Shown here: positions 12,653 to 24,171 of the stretch, piece by piece | Layout of the letters: every line of letters begins with the position of its first letter | How positions within the stretch are numbered: the stretch's first letter is position 1 | Program-made: the position numbers and the translations under genes | NCBI RefSeq assembly: GCF_000208865.1 | Contig: NC_018391.1 | Location: forward strand, 1,922,001 to 1,986,000 | Direction: 5' to 3' | DNA length: 64,000 nt | Source of the DNA: Neospora caninum Liverpool | Lineage: Eukaryota; Apicomplexa; Conoidasida; Eucoccidiorida; Sarcocystidae | The notes under the pieces: model-generated | Told to the model about the DNA's origin: nothing | Databases searched by the model: none | The model's input: only the letters and a program-made list of their open reading frames with translations

Positions 12653-14466
12653 CCGTCTCCTCCGTGTTCTTCGTTGTCGCTCCGTTTTCTCTTCTCTCTG
12701 TTTTCTTTCAGTCTCTCCCGCCTGCCGTCATTGCGACCGTCTTGTCTTTCTATGGACTCTCTTCCAGGTAGAAATGGAGACGGCGACAATAGCGGTTGCT
12801 TTCATCTCCTCTTCTTTTCCTCCGTTCCGCTCGCCGTTGTTGCCCCATAAAAGAAGGGAAAAGGAGGGACCAGCCTGGAACAGAAGACCAACGTCTCCAA
12901 AACTGCCTGTGCTGTCTTTTCCTTCTCTTCCTAGTCGATGTTTTCTTTTGCTTGCCCTTTGGCTGGTTTCGGCCATGAGCAGAAACTCATACTAACCGAG
13001 GAATGTGTGGCCGCATGCTCTTGCGTTGTTCTGCCATTCAGTTGTTTTGCCATGTCGCTTCCAGCGAGTTTTGTTCTAAAGGTGCAAGGACCTTGTCTTT
13101 TTGCTAACTCTCTTTCCCCGTCGTCGTGGCCTCGTGTCCCCGGCCGCCGTATTCTTTTCCAGATGAACGATGTCTACGCGATTCGGTCTACGCGATTTCC
13201 CTTCATGGCTTCTCCGGCAACCGCTTGTCAGACCTTTCTTTCTACACTTGACAAAACAGAGTTTAGCCCTCCGCTGGCTCTTGTGATCCGCGAAAGCCGC
13301 AGCAGCCTGAGCTGTTCTGCTGCATATTGTCAGATTATCGGTGCCTCATGCTGAGCCTCGTGCCCATATTTGGCACAGTTGACGTTTGTGCAAGGAGAGC
13401 AAGAGGGCAAACGTGTTGACGAGAGAAAGTAGGAGTGAACGGGAAAATCGACGGTGGATTATTAACCACGCAGTCACGCGGGGTCACTTGGAGAGGGTTT
13501 CTCTGCTCTAAATATCGCGCAAGTCACGAGATCTGACAGGCCTGTCAACACGCATTTGACTGCACAACTTGGTTCCCTTTCTGGCAGAACGGTGCGCATT
13601 TGTTCCGGTTTCATCAAGGCTTTTCATACCTCTATTTGGCTGTTTCTGCACGGGACGGGAGACCTTTGCCGTATCAGTGTGCTTGAAAACCAACGTCCCC
13701 GTGCATCGAGTTTGGAGTGGTTTGAAAGTTCTTGCGGTCGCGCACACGTGGCAGACACGCCCCCCCCCCCCTTCCCACAGAACGCAGAGACGGTTTCTAG
13801 TCTCGAAATTTGCACAGGAAAAGGAAACCTTTACAAACACTCAGGAGGAAGGAAAGAGGGTATGGCTACGAAGAGACATCACGAAACAGGCAAGCATAGT
13901 TCGACCAGAAAGTCTGTGCCGATATAAACAGCAAGGGGCGAAAACAGCTCTGTGGTGAGAGAAACGTCCTTTGGAAAAACAATGAAACCTTTGATCTCCA
14001 AGAAGACAATTGCAGACGTCATACTCCGCCCAAAATCGGCCACATTCGTCCGCAGGCTTCGCCGGAAGTTTTCTGTTTCCTTCTTTCTACCTTCCCAAGC
14101 CCGCAAGAGCTGAAACGCCAGGACAGATGACATGTAGCTGAATACGTACTGCCTTTGGAAACAGCTTTCGTTTTTGGCGCATATCCGAAGAAACAAAAAA
14201 CCCTTCAAGAGTTTGCGGAATCCTTACCGCGACACGAGAGTGATATTGGCGACTGTTCGGTACCAAGTGCGACGCTTATTACGTAGTAGCGTCGACTTGG
14301 TGAACCGAGATTGAACTGCGTATAAGTTTGCTCATTTCGCATTACCTGGTTCCATTCGTGTATGTTTCCACTTACACATTCAGTATTTTTCTTCTGCCTC
14401 GTGTCTGTGGTTTTTCGTCTCGGGTATGCTTCTGCTGTTGGAGGCCCCTGGCCGTCTTTGCTCGCT
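12653..14466. other. Convergent intergenic region, no gene seen
   Basis: This stretch lies between the SPOUT1 stop and the HAP2 stop. It must hold both 3' untranslated regions. A C homopolymer lies near 13760-13770. None of the ORFs has recognisable features. Confidence 0.65.
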
Positions 14467-17400
14467 CTATCGCATTGACGAACAATAGCGAGGATTTGTT
14501 TCCCCCATACGAGTCTCTTCGTGTTCCTCGATTTCCACACTGGGAAGCGTCGAGAAACTTGCTTCAGTGTATTTTTCATCGAGTGTTTCAGGTCGATTTG
14601 CCACTGCCGTTGTGAGGGCCCGTCGAGTTGTCGGTGGTGTGTCTCCTCCATCCTTTTCCTTTAGTGTATAGGATTCGTCTTCTTCCTCGTCCTGTCCCTC
14701 CTCTTCGTTATCCGTTTTGGCGTCTGCTTGTGTTTGCTGCTTCTTCTTCGAAGGCTTCTCGTTCTTCCCCTTCGTCTTCGATGCTTGTTTATTTAGTGCA
14801 TCTTCTCTCTCTCTGGATTCCGCTTCGCATCCCGCCTCTTCACTGCCGTCTTGGTCTGCGCCGTGTCCCCTCTGTTTTTTCAGGAGCTTTTTCATCTTCC
14901 CTGCCACGCCAACGACCCGAACCTTTGGGCGTTCTTTTGCAGTTGCCTCGATGCCCTCTTCCTTCATTTTGACCGGCTTTTGCCTGCGTATAAGCCCCGT
15001 ATTGTCTTCTCCGTCTTTGGTCGGGGGCGAATCAGAGCCTGCTTTACCTGGGTGTCTCCGCTGCTGTCCGTCTAGCTCTGTTTCGAGATGTTTCTGACTG
15101 TTGTCTCCCTCACGAACGGCGACTCTGTCCGGAACCTGACTCCTGCCGTGCTGAGTCGTGTTCTTGTCGTGTTCTCCCAGAGAGACTGCTGCGGTTGGAA
15201 CGTGTGGCTGATCCGGTTCGCTGTAGGTTCGGTGCGTATCCCACCCGTTTCCTTCTGCCTTCTCTTGACTAACCCCCTCCTTCGCTATTGTAAACGCCTG
15301 TTGCCGCCGTCGCCGCTCAGCCTCCCGTTGGTCCTTCTTGATCGGGCGGTTTGATTTCGTGACTTCAGAAGTAGATGCGTCGTTGTCGTGGGGATCCGCA
15401 GGCGAGGACTGCGGCCAGTCGACCTCACTTTTGTTCGGCATCTTGCGTCTGTCTTTCTGGGGCACATTTGCGCCTGCTTCTCCGGCCCCATTTTCTGGTA
15501 TCCCTGTGGCAGCCTGCTGTCGATATTCCTTTTTTCTCTGTTTCTTTGTCTGTTTGCGCAAATCTCGTTTTTCCTTCTTGCTCAACTTTCCCGCGTGGCG
15601 TGCTGCCTGTCCGGCGAACAGGGACGTTTCCGTGGTATTTTCTTTTTCAGACTTTTTCGCGTTGTTCCGGGTACCCTTCGTCGTCTCGTCGGAGCACGAC
15701 TGCGCCGCAGTGGGATGAGCCGCCACGTCCGTGTCTTCTTCCTTCCTTTTTTTCCCCTTCCGCCGCCCAAAGGAGGCTACTGCTGTGGCGCCGGCTGCTG
15801 CTTTCGTAAAGGCTCCAGCGAGTAGTCTTCTCTGAGGTTGTTTCGCATTCGTGTTTCGAGGCCGTGTGTCGTGTGACTGAGAAGTACTTGTTTCAGGCAT
15901 TTTCTCCAGGGTAGGCGTTTTTTGTGCCTTTCGCTTTCCGATAATCTTCACTTTCGGCATTTTCAGGCGCTTGGCATTGCCTGCAGCCTCTGGACTTCGT
16001 ATTTTCTTTTTCAAGTTCATGGCGCCTGTGCGGCGACCCAAACACGCGGCACTCGCAGAGCAACAGCGTCCGCTTACTTTCTGCAGACTTGTGGACAGAC
16101 TGCCACCCACCCGGCTGCAGCAGCGGAGAACAACTCCGCATTTTGCTGCGAGGCAGCGCGAGCAGGCCCGGCACGATGTCCGGAGTAGACGAGTGAACGT
16201 CCCGCACGCTTTTACTAGGCATGAACAGTATTTTCGCATACAGAAGGCAAAAGCGGCAAGGAATCGCCGTGCAAACCCACAGAAACAGTGAATCCCGACG
16301 CGCAGGAAAGGCAAGAGGAAGGGGCCGAAGAAGAAGAGAAGGACACCTGCCACAACGATTGCAAGGATCGACAAAATCGTCGCCTTCAAGGCCGCGAAAC
16401 ACGTCCGAACTGCCAACAGCCAAGCACAGAAAACACAAGAAAATGCAGGTTGAGGAAACGTGAGTGCCTCCGGAAGAGGGAAAAAGTCGCCGGAGAAAGA
16501 AGAGGGAAACAGATTGCTGGAACAGCTTCGACGCGCGTGCAGCATTTCGCCAGGGGTTCATGACTTTCACTGATCATGGCCGTTCGCTCACACAGTCAAC
16601 CTGTGCTGGTCTCCTGGGTGAATGGCGAAACACGTGGGCGTTTGTGGGGAAGAAATGCGCACACACTGTACCTAAAATGGTCTTGTAGCTTTGTGCGAAA
16701 ACGGAGGTTCTGCGGCTGCCGAGATCTGACAAACAGATACTAGGCGGTAAGGCCTCCTGGCACCTCAGATGTTGCATACGTGAGTGGTAACTAAATGCCT
16801 CTTCGCAGCGGGGCATCGCGCTCTTACATCTGAATAGGAGGCAGACGCCATTATACCAGCTGCAGGGGCATACACTGCCTCCTGATGGGCGTGAAATACC
16901 GAAGAAACGCTCGAAATTCGACAGACCGTCTTTGTCTTCCTGCCAGCACACAGAAATGTTCAGCAAAGGCGCTTAAGATAAGCCCCCGTACGGCCCTTGA
17001 AGGATCTGAGATACCGCTCCCCCGTTCCCTCCATTCCGTTGCTTCATCTCGTCTGCCAGCGACTCTGAAAAAAAGGCTCGCGGCCAGGGGTAGCGAGACA
17101 GAGTCACTTCTAACCACTACACGCAAGACCGTGAACCTTCGGCCACCCGTGGCCTCTGAAAAGACTTACACGGGAACGAGATTTATCGTGCACGTTTTCC
17201 CTCGTGTCGGGAGTCTCAGTGGAGGAGATGTTGGGAAATAGCTCAATCGGTGTATTGCAAGTCGCAGCAGGTCTGTTCCGACCATCGCTAGGAAGACGAT
17301 AAGTCAGACTGCCGAATCGAACAGACGCTCCTTCAACTGGAAGAAGCCGAACACATCATGTGACGCGCGAGGAGAAAAGGAGTCCTCGTGCTCAAGAGTG

Positions 17401-20400
17401 GTGTGTCCAGGGGTACCGGGTCAGAGTGAGGCAGCACGGCACCCTTGTAAGCGCCTTACGAGGTACGTTTTGTTGACATGGACTTCTCCAACGCTCTCGT
17501 AAGGCAAGAAGACCATCTCCTGCTCACAGAAAAGCATAACATCGGGTTATTTGAGTTTTTGCTTCGAGGCTGCATCTTGAGTTTTGTAGAGGGAGTAGCC
17601 ATCTGTGTGTCGAAACCCCGCGCTGCACATTCGTCTCCAGACGAGCCGCCAGATTTCACGCTCGTCACTCCGACACCGCCCAGAGCCTATGCGCCGTTTA
17701 GCAGCCGGATCGAAGTGACGAGTGCCCGAGCAAGCCCCAAGCTATCGGACGCCACAGCGAAACGGCGCCGTGGTACCGAGACACTTTTCGGGTATTCCGC
17801 GAAACGAATTCGCAAGAATGCACGGCATGGTGGGGCATGAACGGGAAAGCCGTTCAACGACTGGAGACGCTGTGCGCAAGCTGAGTCGTGAATCCGGAGA
17901 TCTTCTGTGGGCAGCGTAATATAGCCACAACAGCAGAGATGTTACCTGAGCATCTCGCGTTGTCACATTGAATGTCTGTTGGTCGAGCATGAGATGCTGG
18001 GCGTCGTACAGCTTCATGAAACATGTGACACTAAGACCGCTCGAAGAAAGCGTTCTGAAGGTTAGCGTGAAAACAACCGTCTCGTCAGCAGGCACGGTTG
18101 TCCGAATTGGTGTAATGGGGTTTACCTGCAGCCACAAGGAGCATGCACTAGCAGAGACGTCTTGCCTCCAACTTTGAAAGTGTTTTCGTGTGTCAAGAAT
18201 CCAGCGACAGACGCGACGTTTTCGATGGCGCCTACAGATCGTGAACCCCGGTTCGTCAGTCGTCAAACCAAGCGGAGGCCTGCAAACATCGGCTTCGATT
18301 CTTATTTAGATCCTTTCAACGCGCAAGTCGGAAAATCCTTCACACATGATATTGCAGCAAACAGTCTAGAAACTGTCCTGGTATGGTGCGGCAAGAAAGG
18401 GAAAAAGTTGTCAGGTTAGTGTCACAGGAGTCCCGGTTGTGTGGCGAACATACCGTCCGTCGGCAAGAAAAGGGAATCTGCTTTTCTAAGCGTAAACATC
18501 TCGGTGCATTCCGCTCTGTGGCGGTGGCTTGCGTACTCTTGAACTAGTTGAATGGCAGTCTCCAGCTTTTGAACGGAACTGCTCTCGGTGACTTCTCCGA
18601 AAAAAAAGTTCTAGTCAGCCCACCCGACATCCCAGGGTGACCCAGTACCGTTCCTTACGTCGATGGTGCGCTCCTTTGTGTCTGAATCAATGCAGAAGGG
18701 TACCTCCACTGCGAACGCTGCATCTTCGTTTCCTGAGCGGACCACGGTATTCAACAAGTGAGCCATAGTTGCGGGGTGGGTGGTGCTTGAGACGCACATG
18801 TCGACCACAGCTACGCAGACGCAGAATGACTGTAAGACGGGGCGCTGAATCGGCCGCTTTGACTCTTGCGCGAGTACAGCCATCTACGTGAGGTTCTGAC
18901 AGCCCGCCTCTACACGGAGAGAAGCAGGTGAGGAAGGCGCATCACCGCCGTTGGCCTCTGAAGGTAACCTCTCCCGGTGTTTCTTCGTTGTCCTTTTGAG
19001 TTTTTTGGCCACGAGCCTCACGACGAGGATAAAAGGAAACCAAGCTGCCGAGCCGCACGCTCTGCTGCCATAGAGGCCGTGAGCTGTCGTTGTACCTGAA
19101 TTCCAAACGTATGCTTTGAGCGGACACCCGCCAATGCTGCTGGAGGCGCATGCGTCGAGCTGAGGTACTCTGAGGACACGAAGCAGCGAGACGGAAAGCA
19201 GCCTGTGGCCGCGGGGATGCAGACGCAGCCGAGACTGCCACGAAAACTATAAGCAAATCGCCTACCTCCTCCAATGGCTTCTGGGTGAGGAAACAGGTCA
19301 CCGAGACGCCTGCTGAATCACGGACCCGCGGTGCCATTCTATGACCGTCTTGGCTCTAATGCCACCAAAGGTGGACATCTGGCTAGACCACCGTGTGGAA
19401 ATAGCCGGGCCAAACACACCAGGAGAGATCGATTGTAGCGCAGAGTGCTAGGAGCGATCTCTCGAGAGGCAAAACTGTCGTTCTGAACTCGATGAATGCA
19501 GTCCGTTAAACTAAGTGTGCATGCATGATGCGTCTGCTCAAACGTATCCTCCGATTCAAGTAACCGAATCCGCTCCTGACAAGACCGCCGTGTAAGAGGC
19601 TGCCAGCTGGGGCTGACAGGACTTATCTCCATAGAGAGCGATGCTTGTGGGATCGTCAGAGCACCGTCGAAATTCTCAAGATACACAAGGCGTTAAGCAA
19701 CCTGAAAGTGGTGACAGCGAGCGTCGGAAGGATCTTCCGATGTTCCTCTGAGCGCCGCAGGCCTGTACACACTTGCGTAGTACGATCAGGCCCCATCCTC
19801 GCTACGGTGTCTTACTCGATGAAGGTAATATGGCCAGGTGATGTCGCCCTCAGCCAGGTGACATCGTTTGCATCCATCTCGAAACGGATGTCTGAGTAGT
19901 GCTGCTCTCCGAAATCATAACCCAGATAGTGTCTCGTGCCTGCCGACGAAAGACTTGTTGCGTTCATTGGGTCCGGCGCATATCGAGGAAAGCCGCCGAA
20001 CTCTCGTTTCAGCTGAAAAGTCAGAGGACAGGTGTGTAGTTCGTTTGCAGGCGCAGCTGTTCAGCTGGAATTTTTGGTATCCAAATCCAGCATCAGTACT
20101 CCTGTGCCACCGTGATTGAAAAACAAAGCTGAGACAAGGACGCAGGCTTCCCTTTAACAACAAAATCTCGTGTAAAAAACCGCCGGGGCTATCACTTTGA
20201 GGAAGTCGATGCCACAAACGTCCAGGCAGAACAGGGAAAAGGCCTGGCTTTGGTCTACCACTTGGACTTGTGAGCTCACTGCGTATAATGGCGCTAGATT
20301 TTGCTCGATTCGCAGCCTGTCGACCTCCTTGAACTTCCGAAGCTGTCCGGTGATACAACTCCCAGGTAGCAAATAGCAGAATTCTCCCCTCATGTCTCCC

Positions 20401-23400
20401 CATCGATCAAGGCCAGTGCCAACTTTGTCGCATTCATAACCCGTCACGGAAACGTAGTCCTTGTCCAAGATGACGGCGTGCTTTAAGCACGACTTGGTGT
20501 TGCAATACACAGAACCTGGGAAACATGAGAGGATGCCAAGTGTAGCACTGCTTGACCACTCGTGCAGTCCACAGAGGGTGAGTCGTCGATTTCGCTTCAG
20601 AAAGAAATTCTACCCCGGGTGAGGCACTGCACTTCTCTCGCAGAGCGTTCGCTGAGAGCTTTCCCCCAATGCCTAGAAGAGCGGCGATAAGGATCGGTTC
20701 TTTGCGGAGAGTGCTGTGAAGATGGAAGCGGCTTCGCCCTGAACCCACCTTGTTGGCACAGCCTCCACAAGTGAGGATCATCTTCGGTAACTCCCCACTC
20801 TGCTGGGTCCGACTCGGTTGAACATCCGTACTGTGAAAAACACACGTTGATCGAGATTGTAATACCGAAGGCGTGACACGTCTCACATTTTCTGGTGGGG
20901 AGAGGGAGATCCCGTATCAGTGAAAGAGCGATTTGAAAGAGAATGGTTCTCGTCTATGGCGGAAATTCGGAGTACAAGCACAGCATCTTTCGTAGGAAGT
21001 TGCAAAGCTCCAACTTGTCCTGTTGCCCCTTCTCCCATGTAGCATTCGTGACATGTAAGGTTGAGTTTCCCTCGTACCTCAAGCTTAGATTCCTTCACCC
21101 AAGGATGCTCTGGAGGCCAAGAAGGAATGAATAAGAATTTGCCCGCAAGTACATTTGTGACCTGCAACGACGAGCGCAGCCTTTACAATCACAGAATTCT
21201 GAAGGTGTGCTGTGCAGTCGGTCAGGGAGCTCCTGAGAATGGGAACCGTGGCAAGCCTGCGCTGACCCGGTTGACTCCACTTATGAGATACAGACAACCA
21301 AGTCCTTTATGATTGTTGTACACCACCACCCCAGTGGACTGTTTAAGACAGCTAAAAGTGTTGGATTTCAATATCCTACTACTGTAAGGTTATTCCACAT
21401 CGGTTATGTTCTAGGCGTAAAATATATGGATTACTGCTATCACTCGTATTAACAGCGAGAGAAAACTACTACTCAGATGCTAGTATGATCAGTACCACCG
21501 TACTGGGAGCGATAGTCTCTGAGGGTATCACATTATAAGTAGATATTGTCTCTGTATAAATGACCCGCAGAAGGCCGCTCACGCGATGCTTACCGGAGCG
21601 CCGTCGCACGCGTCTGTGGAATCGCAAGGAAACCCGCAGTTCGCGCGTGGAACTCACCTCTTTCAAAGTGCCGTCGGACTCCAGGGAAAGGCGGATGTCA
21701 AACTCGGCTGCGCAAAACAGCCACAATATTCTTCTCTAGCCTCATCTGCGTATCTCTGAAGTCCATTACCACCACACAAGAGACCTGACAGTACCCCTCG
21801 GGCTAGGGCATCACCCCAGTAGCGGGACCGGAAACGACAATAGAAGATTCAGCGGCAGTGATATGGGTACATTGCCGCGCTTAGGAGTATTTGCCGTGCC
21901 TCTTTGAAGGTGCCGTTTCCGTTTCAGCTTACGGTCAAAAATTTCTGGTGTAGTGTAGTTCAGTGTGTAGATTCTGTCGGTGATGCCCAGGCGCTCGTGC
22001 TTCTCTCTTTCGCAGTCTCGGTCCAATGGAACAGTGCCGACTTCTTTCCCGGCTTCACACTGGTCATACAGGGTTTGAGACACCAGCTCCAGGGCCCGGG
22101 GCGGGGCTTCAGGAAAAACATCCACATGCATGTGAAACATTCATACCTGAGCCAGGCCCAGGAAGGCTTTTAAGCGCATCAGTGGGGCTGGCTCCAGTGC
22201 TCGCCTGAGGAATCACGTTGGTGGTAGTGTGAGGACCGCTAGAGAGCAGAGCTGGCGGTGAAGACGGCGTGCACAACAGCAGCAATCCCTGTGCTACCTG
22301 CACTCCACCGGCTGCGCGGCATCAGTAGAATGTCACGCATCTGCCCGCCCGGTGCCGCGACACACTTAGACTTTGCACTGGAGGTTAAGTCCGTCCGAAA
22401 AGACACATCAATCAGTTGCGAGCTCATCGTCTCACTACGATGTCACTTTACAGCGACACGGAGCGGTGTACCTGTGCCCGGCATTCGGGACGAAGATACG
22501 CCACTTGTATTGCTGTCGCATGGTCGTGTGACCTCTAATTTGCGCAGCAGCACAGCAGCCCTTTCTGTGATACATCACGAAAGAATCTTCCAAATGGTGA
22601 ACAGATTCGTGGAAACAGGAAAGCATCTTGAGCTGAGAGCGTACAGAAAGCGACACCGTAGATGCTAGAAGACGCCGATATTATGTCGGCAATATCCGTA
22701 ATACGTACTCCACCATCGCAGCTTGACTTCGACCGAGAAGCTCCACTCTTTCCCATCGCCGATGCGCAGCATGCTGTACCACGGCAATTCCGTTCGTGGG
22801 CAAGACTTGGTCACCCACAGGGAACGCGCGAACACAAGTTCTGCAGAGCATAGACCACGGCACACGCGTCCTCCGAACACTAGACACAGTGCAACTCTTC
22901 GCAAGTTGAAGCTTGCTAGCCTCTCGCCTTCCATGAAAGAGCATCAGAATTAAATACAGCGTTGCGCATATTAGGAAAGCCGAGGTCTCAGGGACCCACC
23001 GGCGTGAAGACTCCGTTCGGAGAGGTTCCAGGAGGGCCTGCTCTCTCCTCTGAATGGCTGATTTGTAGACCTGCCAGAGGCAGCTGGTATGTCCCTTACC
23101 AAACCAGTTGCAACGAAAGTTACCCCTCTTCATGTTGTTGATATGAGTGAAAGCCAGGACTTCGCTACACCAGCAACAGCGGCCGTGGGCCCATGAAAGG
23201 GGCTTTCCATGGGGGTGCACCGCCAGCTTCCCATCCTCAGAACATTTGGCGGTTGTGTCTTCGTAACAGAATTTTTCCGGCTGTCGGCCAGCCTCCCACC
23301 GGGAGTATTCATATATCTCTTCCCAATAATCGAAAGGTACCTCCTGTCACGAAGCCAGAACAGCACAAGGCACGAGTTGTCAACCTGTCTTGTGCGAATA

Positions 23401-24171
23401 GAGGGTGATTGGGATGTAACAGCCATCGTCTTAAGGAAGATTCGTGTTGGTGGCATTCTGACTGGCGTTAGCAGGTCATATCCTCTGATTTCGCGCGGTT
23501 GTACGAACTGAAGCCTGACTTGCTCCTCTTACAGACCTCGTATGTCCTCTGAGTGATGCCGAGGAAAATGTGCCAAGTCCAGAAGTCGCTTGGACGACTC
23601 CCTTCTTGGGCAGCTCGTACTCGATGCGCTTACCTTGATGTACTCTAAAGGTAATGATATTGTTACGGGAGTCTTTGTAATGGTCACAAGAAAACCGACA
23701 TTTCCCACATCGGCGTAGGTCTTGTCCCTGGAATCGATGGTGCTTTGCGTGACATTAAACGAAAATTTCTATGAAAACAGTGCGCACGAACAGGGAATGG
23801 CAGCAGACACTTTTTTATTGTATCCGTTCTGCTTGCTACAGGGAAAAGCATGTGTGTGTATAGCTGGCACCGATACACAAGCCGGCCGGATTCTTGGCAA
23901 AATGAAATGGGCCTCTCTGTGCTAAACAGGAAACTCCCACTGCGGATCAAAACCGCCTTACCTCTTTGTTGGATATTCTCACAGTGCCTAGAATCGTATC
24001 TTTGCATTGGATCCGCCGCGGATCGTTCTGATCATAAGCGCCGTTGACCGTGCAGATCTGCTCTCTCGTGACAGCCTGAGGAATGCCGGCCTTCACGTCA
24101 CTGTGACTGAAGATGGCGAGGAGCAGAACCGCCACTGACGCGGCCCTCCATCGCGGCGGTGGTGGCTCCAT
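14467..24171 (-). CDS. HAP2: HAP2/GCS1 gamete membrane fusogen with very long basic cytoplasmic tail
   Basis: HAP2 is the class II fusogen that merges gamete membranes; in coccidians it acts in microgametes. I read 16 exons in transcription order, all phase-consistent, giving about 1,358 residues: 24171-23962, 23768-23634, 23343-23100, 22840-22709, 22251-22147, 22106-21933, 21707-21658, 21161-21078, 20830-20749, 20515-20220, 19901-19816, 19338-19266, 18829-18659, 18125-17946, 16939-16828 and 16409-14467. The order is a signal peptide (residues 1-28), then domain I with YIKEVPFDYW. The Cys-rich fusion-loop region includes GRCCWC and PWYSMLRIG. The HAP2/GCS1 signature runs from about 432 to 520 (YECDKVGTG, GEFCYLLPGSC, SPGHITF). 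Domain III follows, then CPCSWYNGVC before a transmembrane helix at about 722-747. A Cys cluster and a Lys/Glu/Gln-rich tail of about 500 residues complete the protein. An alternative start is the ATG at 24210. The exon 5/6 junction and exon 12 are the least certain. Confidence 0.9.
21331..21418 (+). repeat. Dispersed 88-bp element, copy 1 (in a HAP2 intron); candidate mitochondrial-derived fragment
   Basis: This segment is about 90% identical by eye (around nine mismatches) to 52262-52349. The conceptual translation on the + strand stays open in both copies and gives KSVGFQY followed by RLFHIGYVLGV, which suggests a common protein-coding source. It lies in the intron between the exons ending at 21658 and starting at 21161, antisense to HAP2. 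A further open segment follows to about 21535. A nuclear mitochondrial insertion is the likeliest origin but is not proven. Confidence 0.7.

Noticed and set aside
14467..16545. Independent 692-codon membrane/basic protein gene
   Set aside because: An in-frame splice links it to the HAP2 ectodomain exons and it supplies the missing transmembrane segment, so it is treated as the last HAP2 exon.
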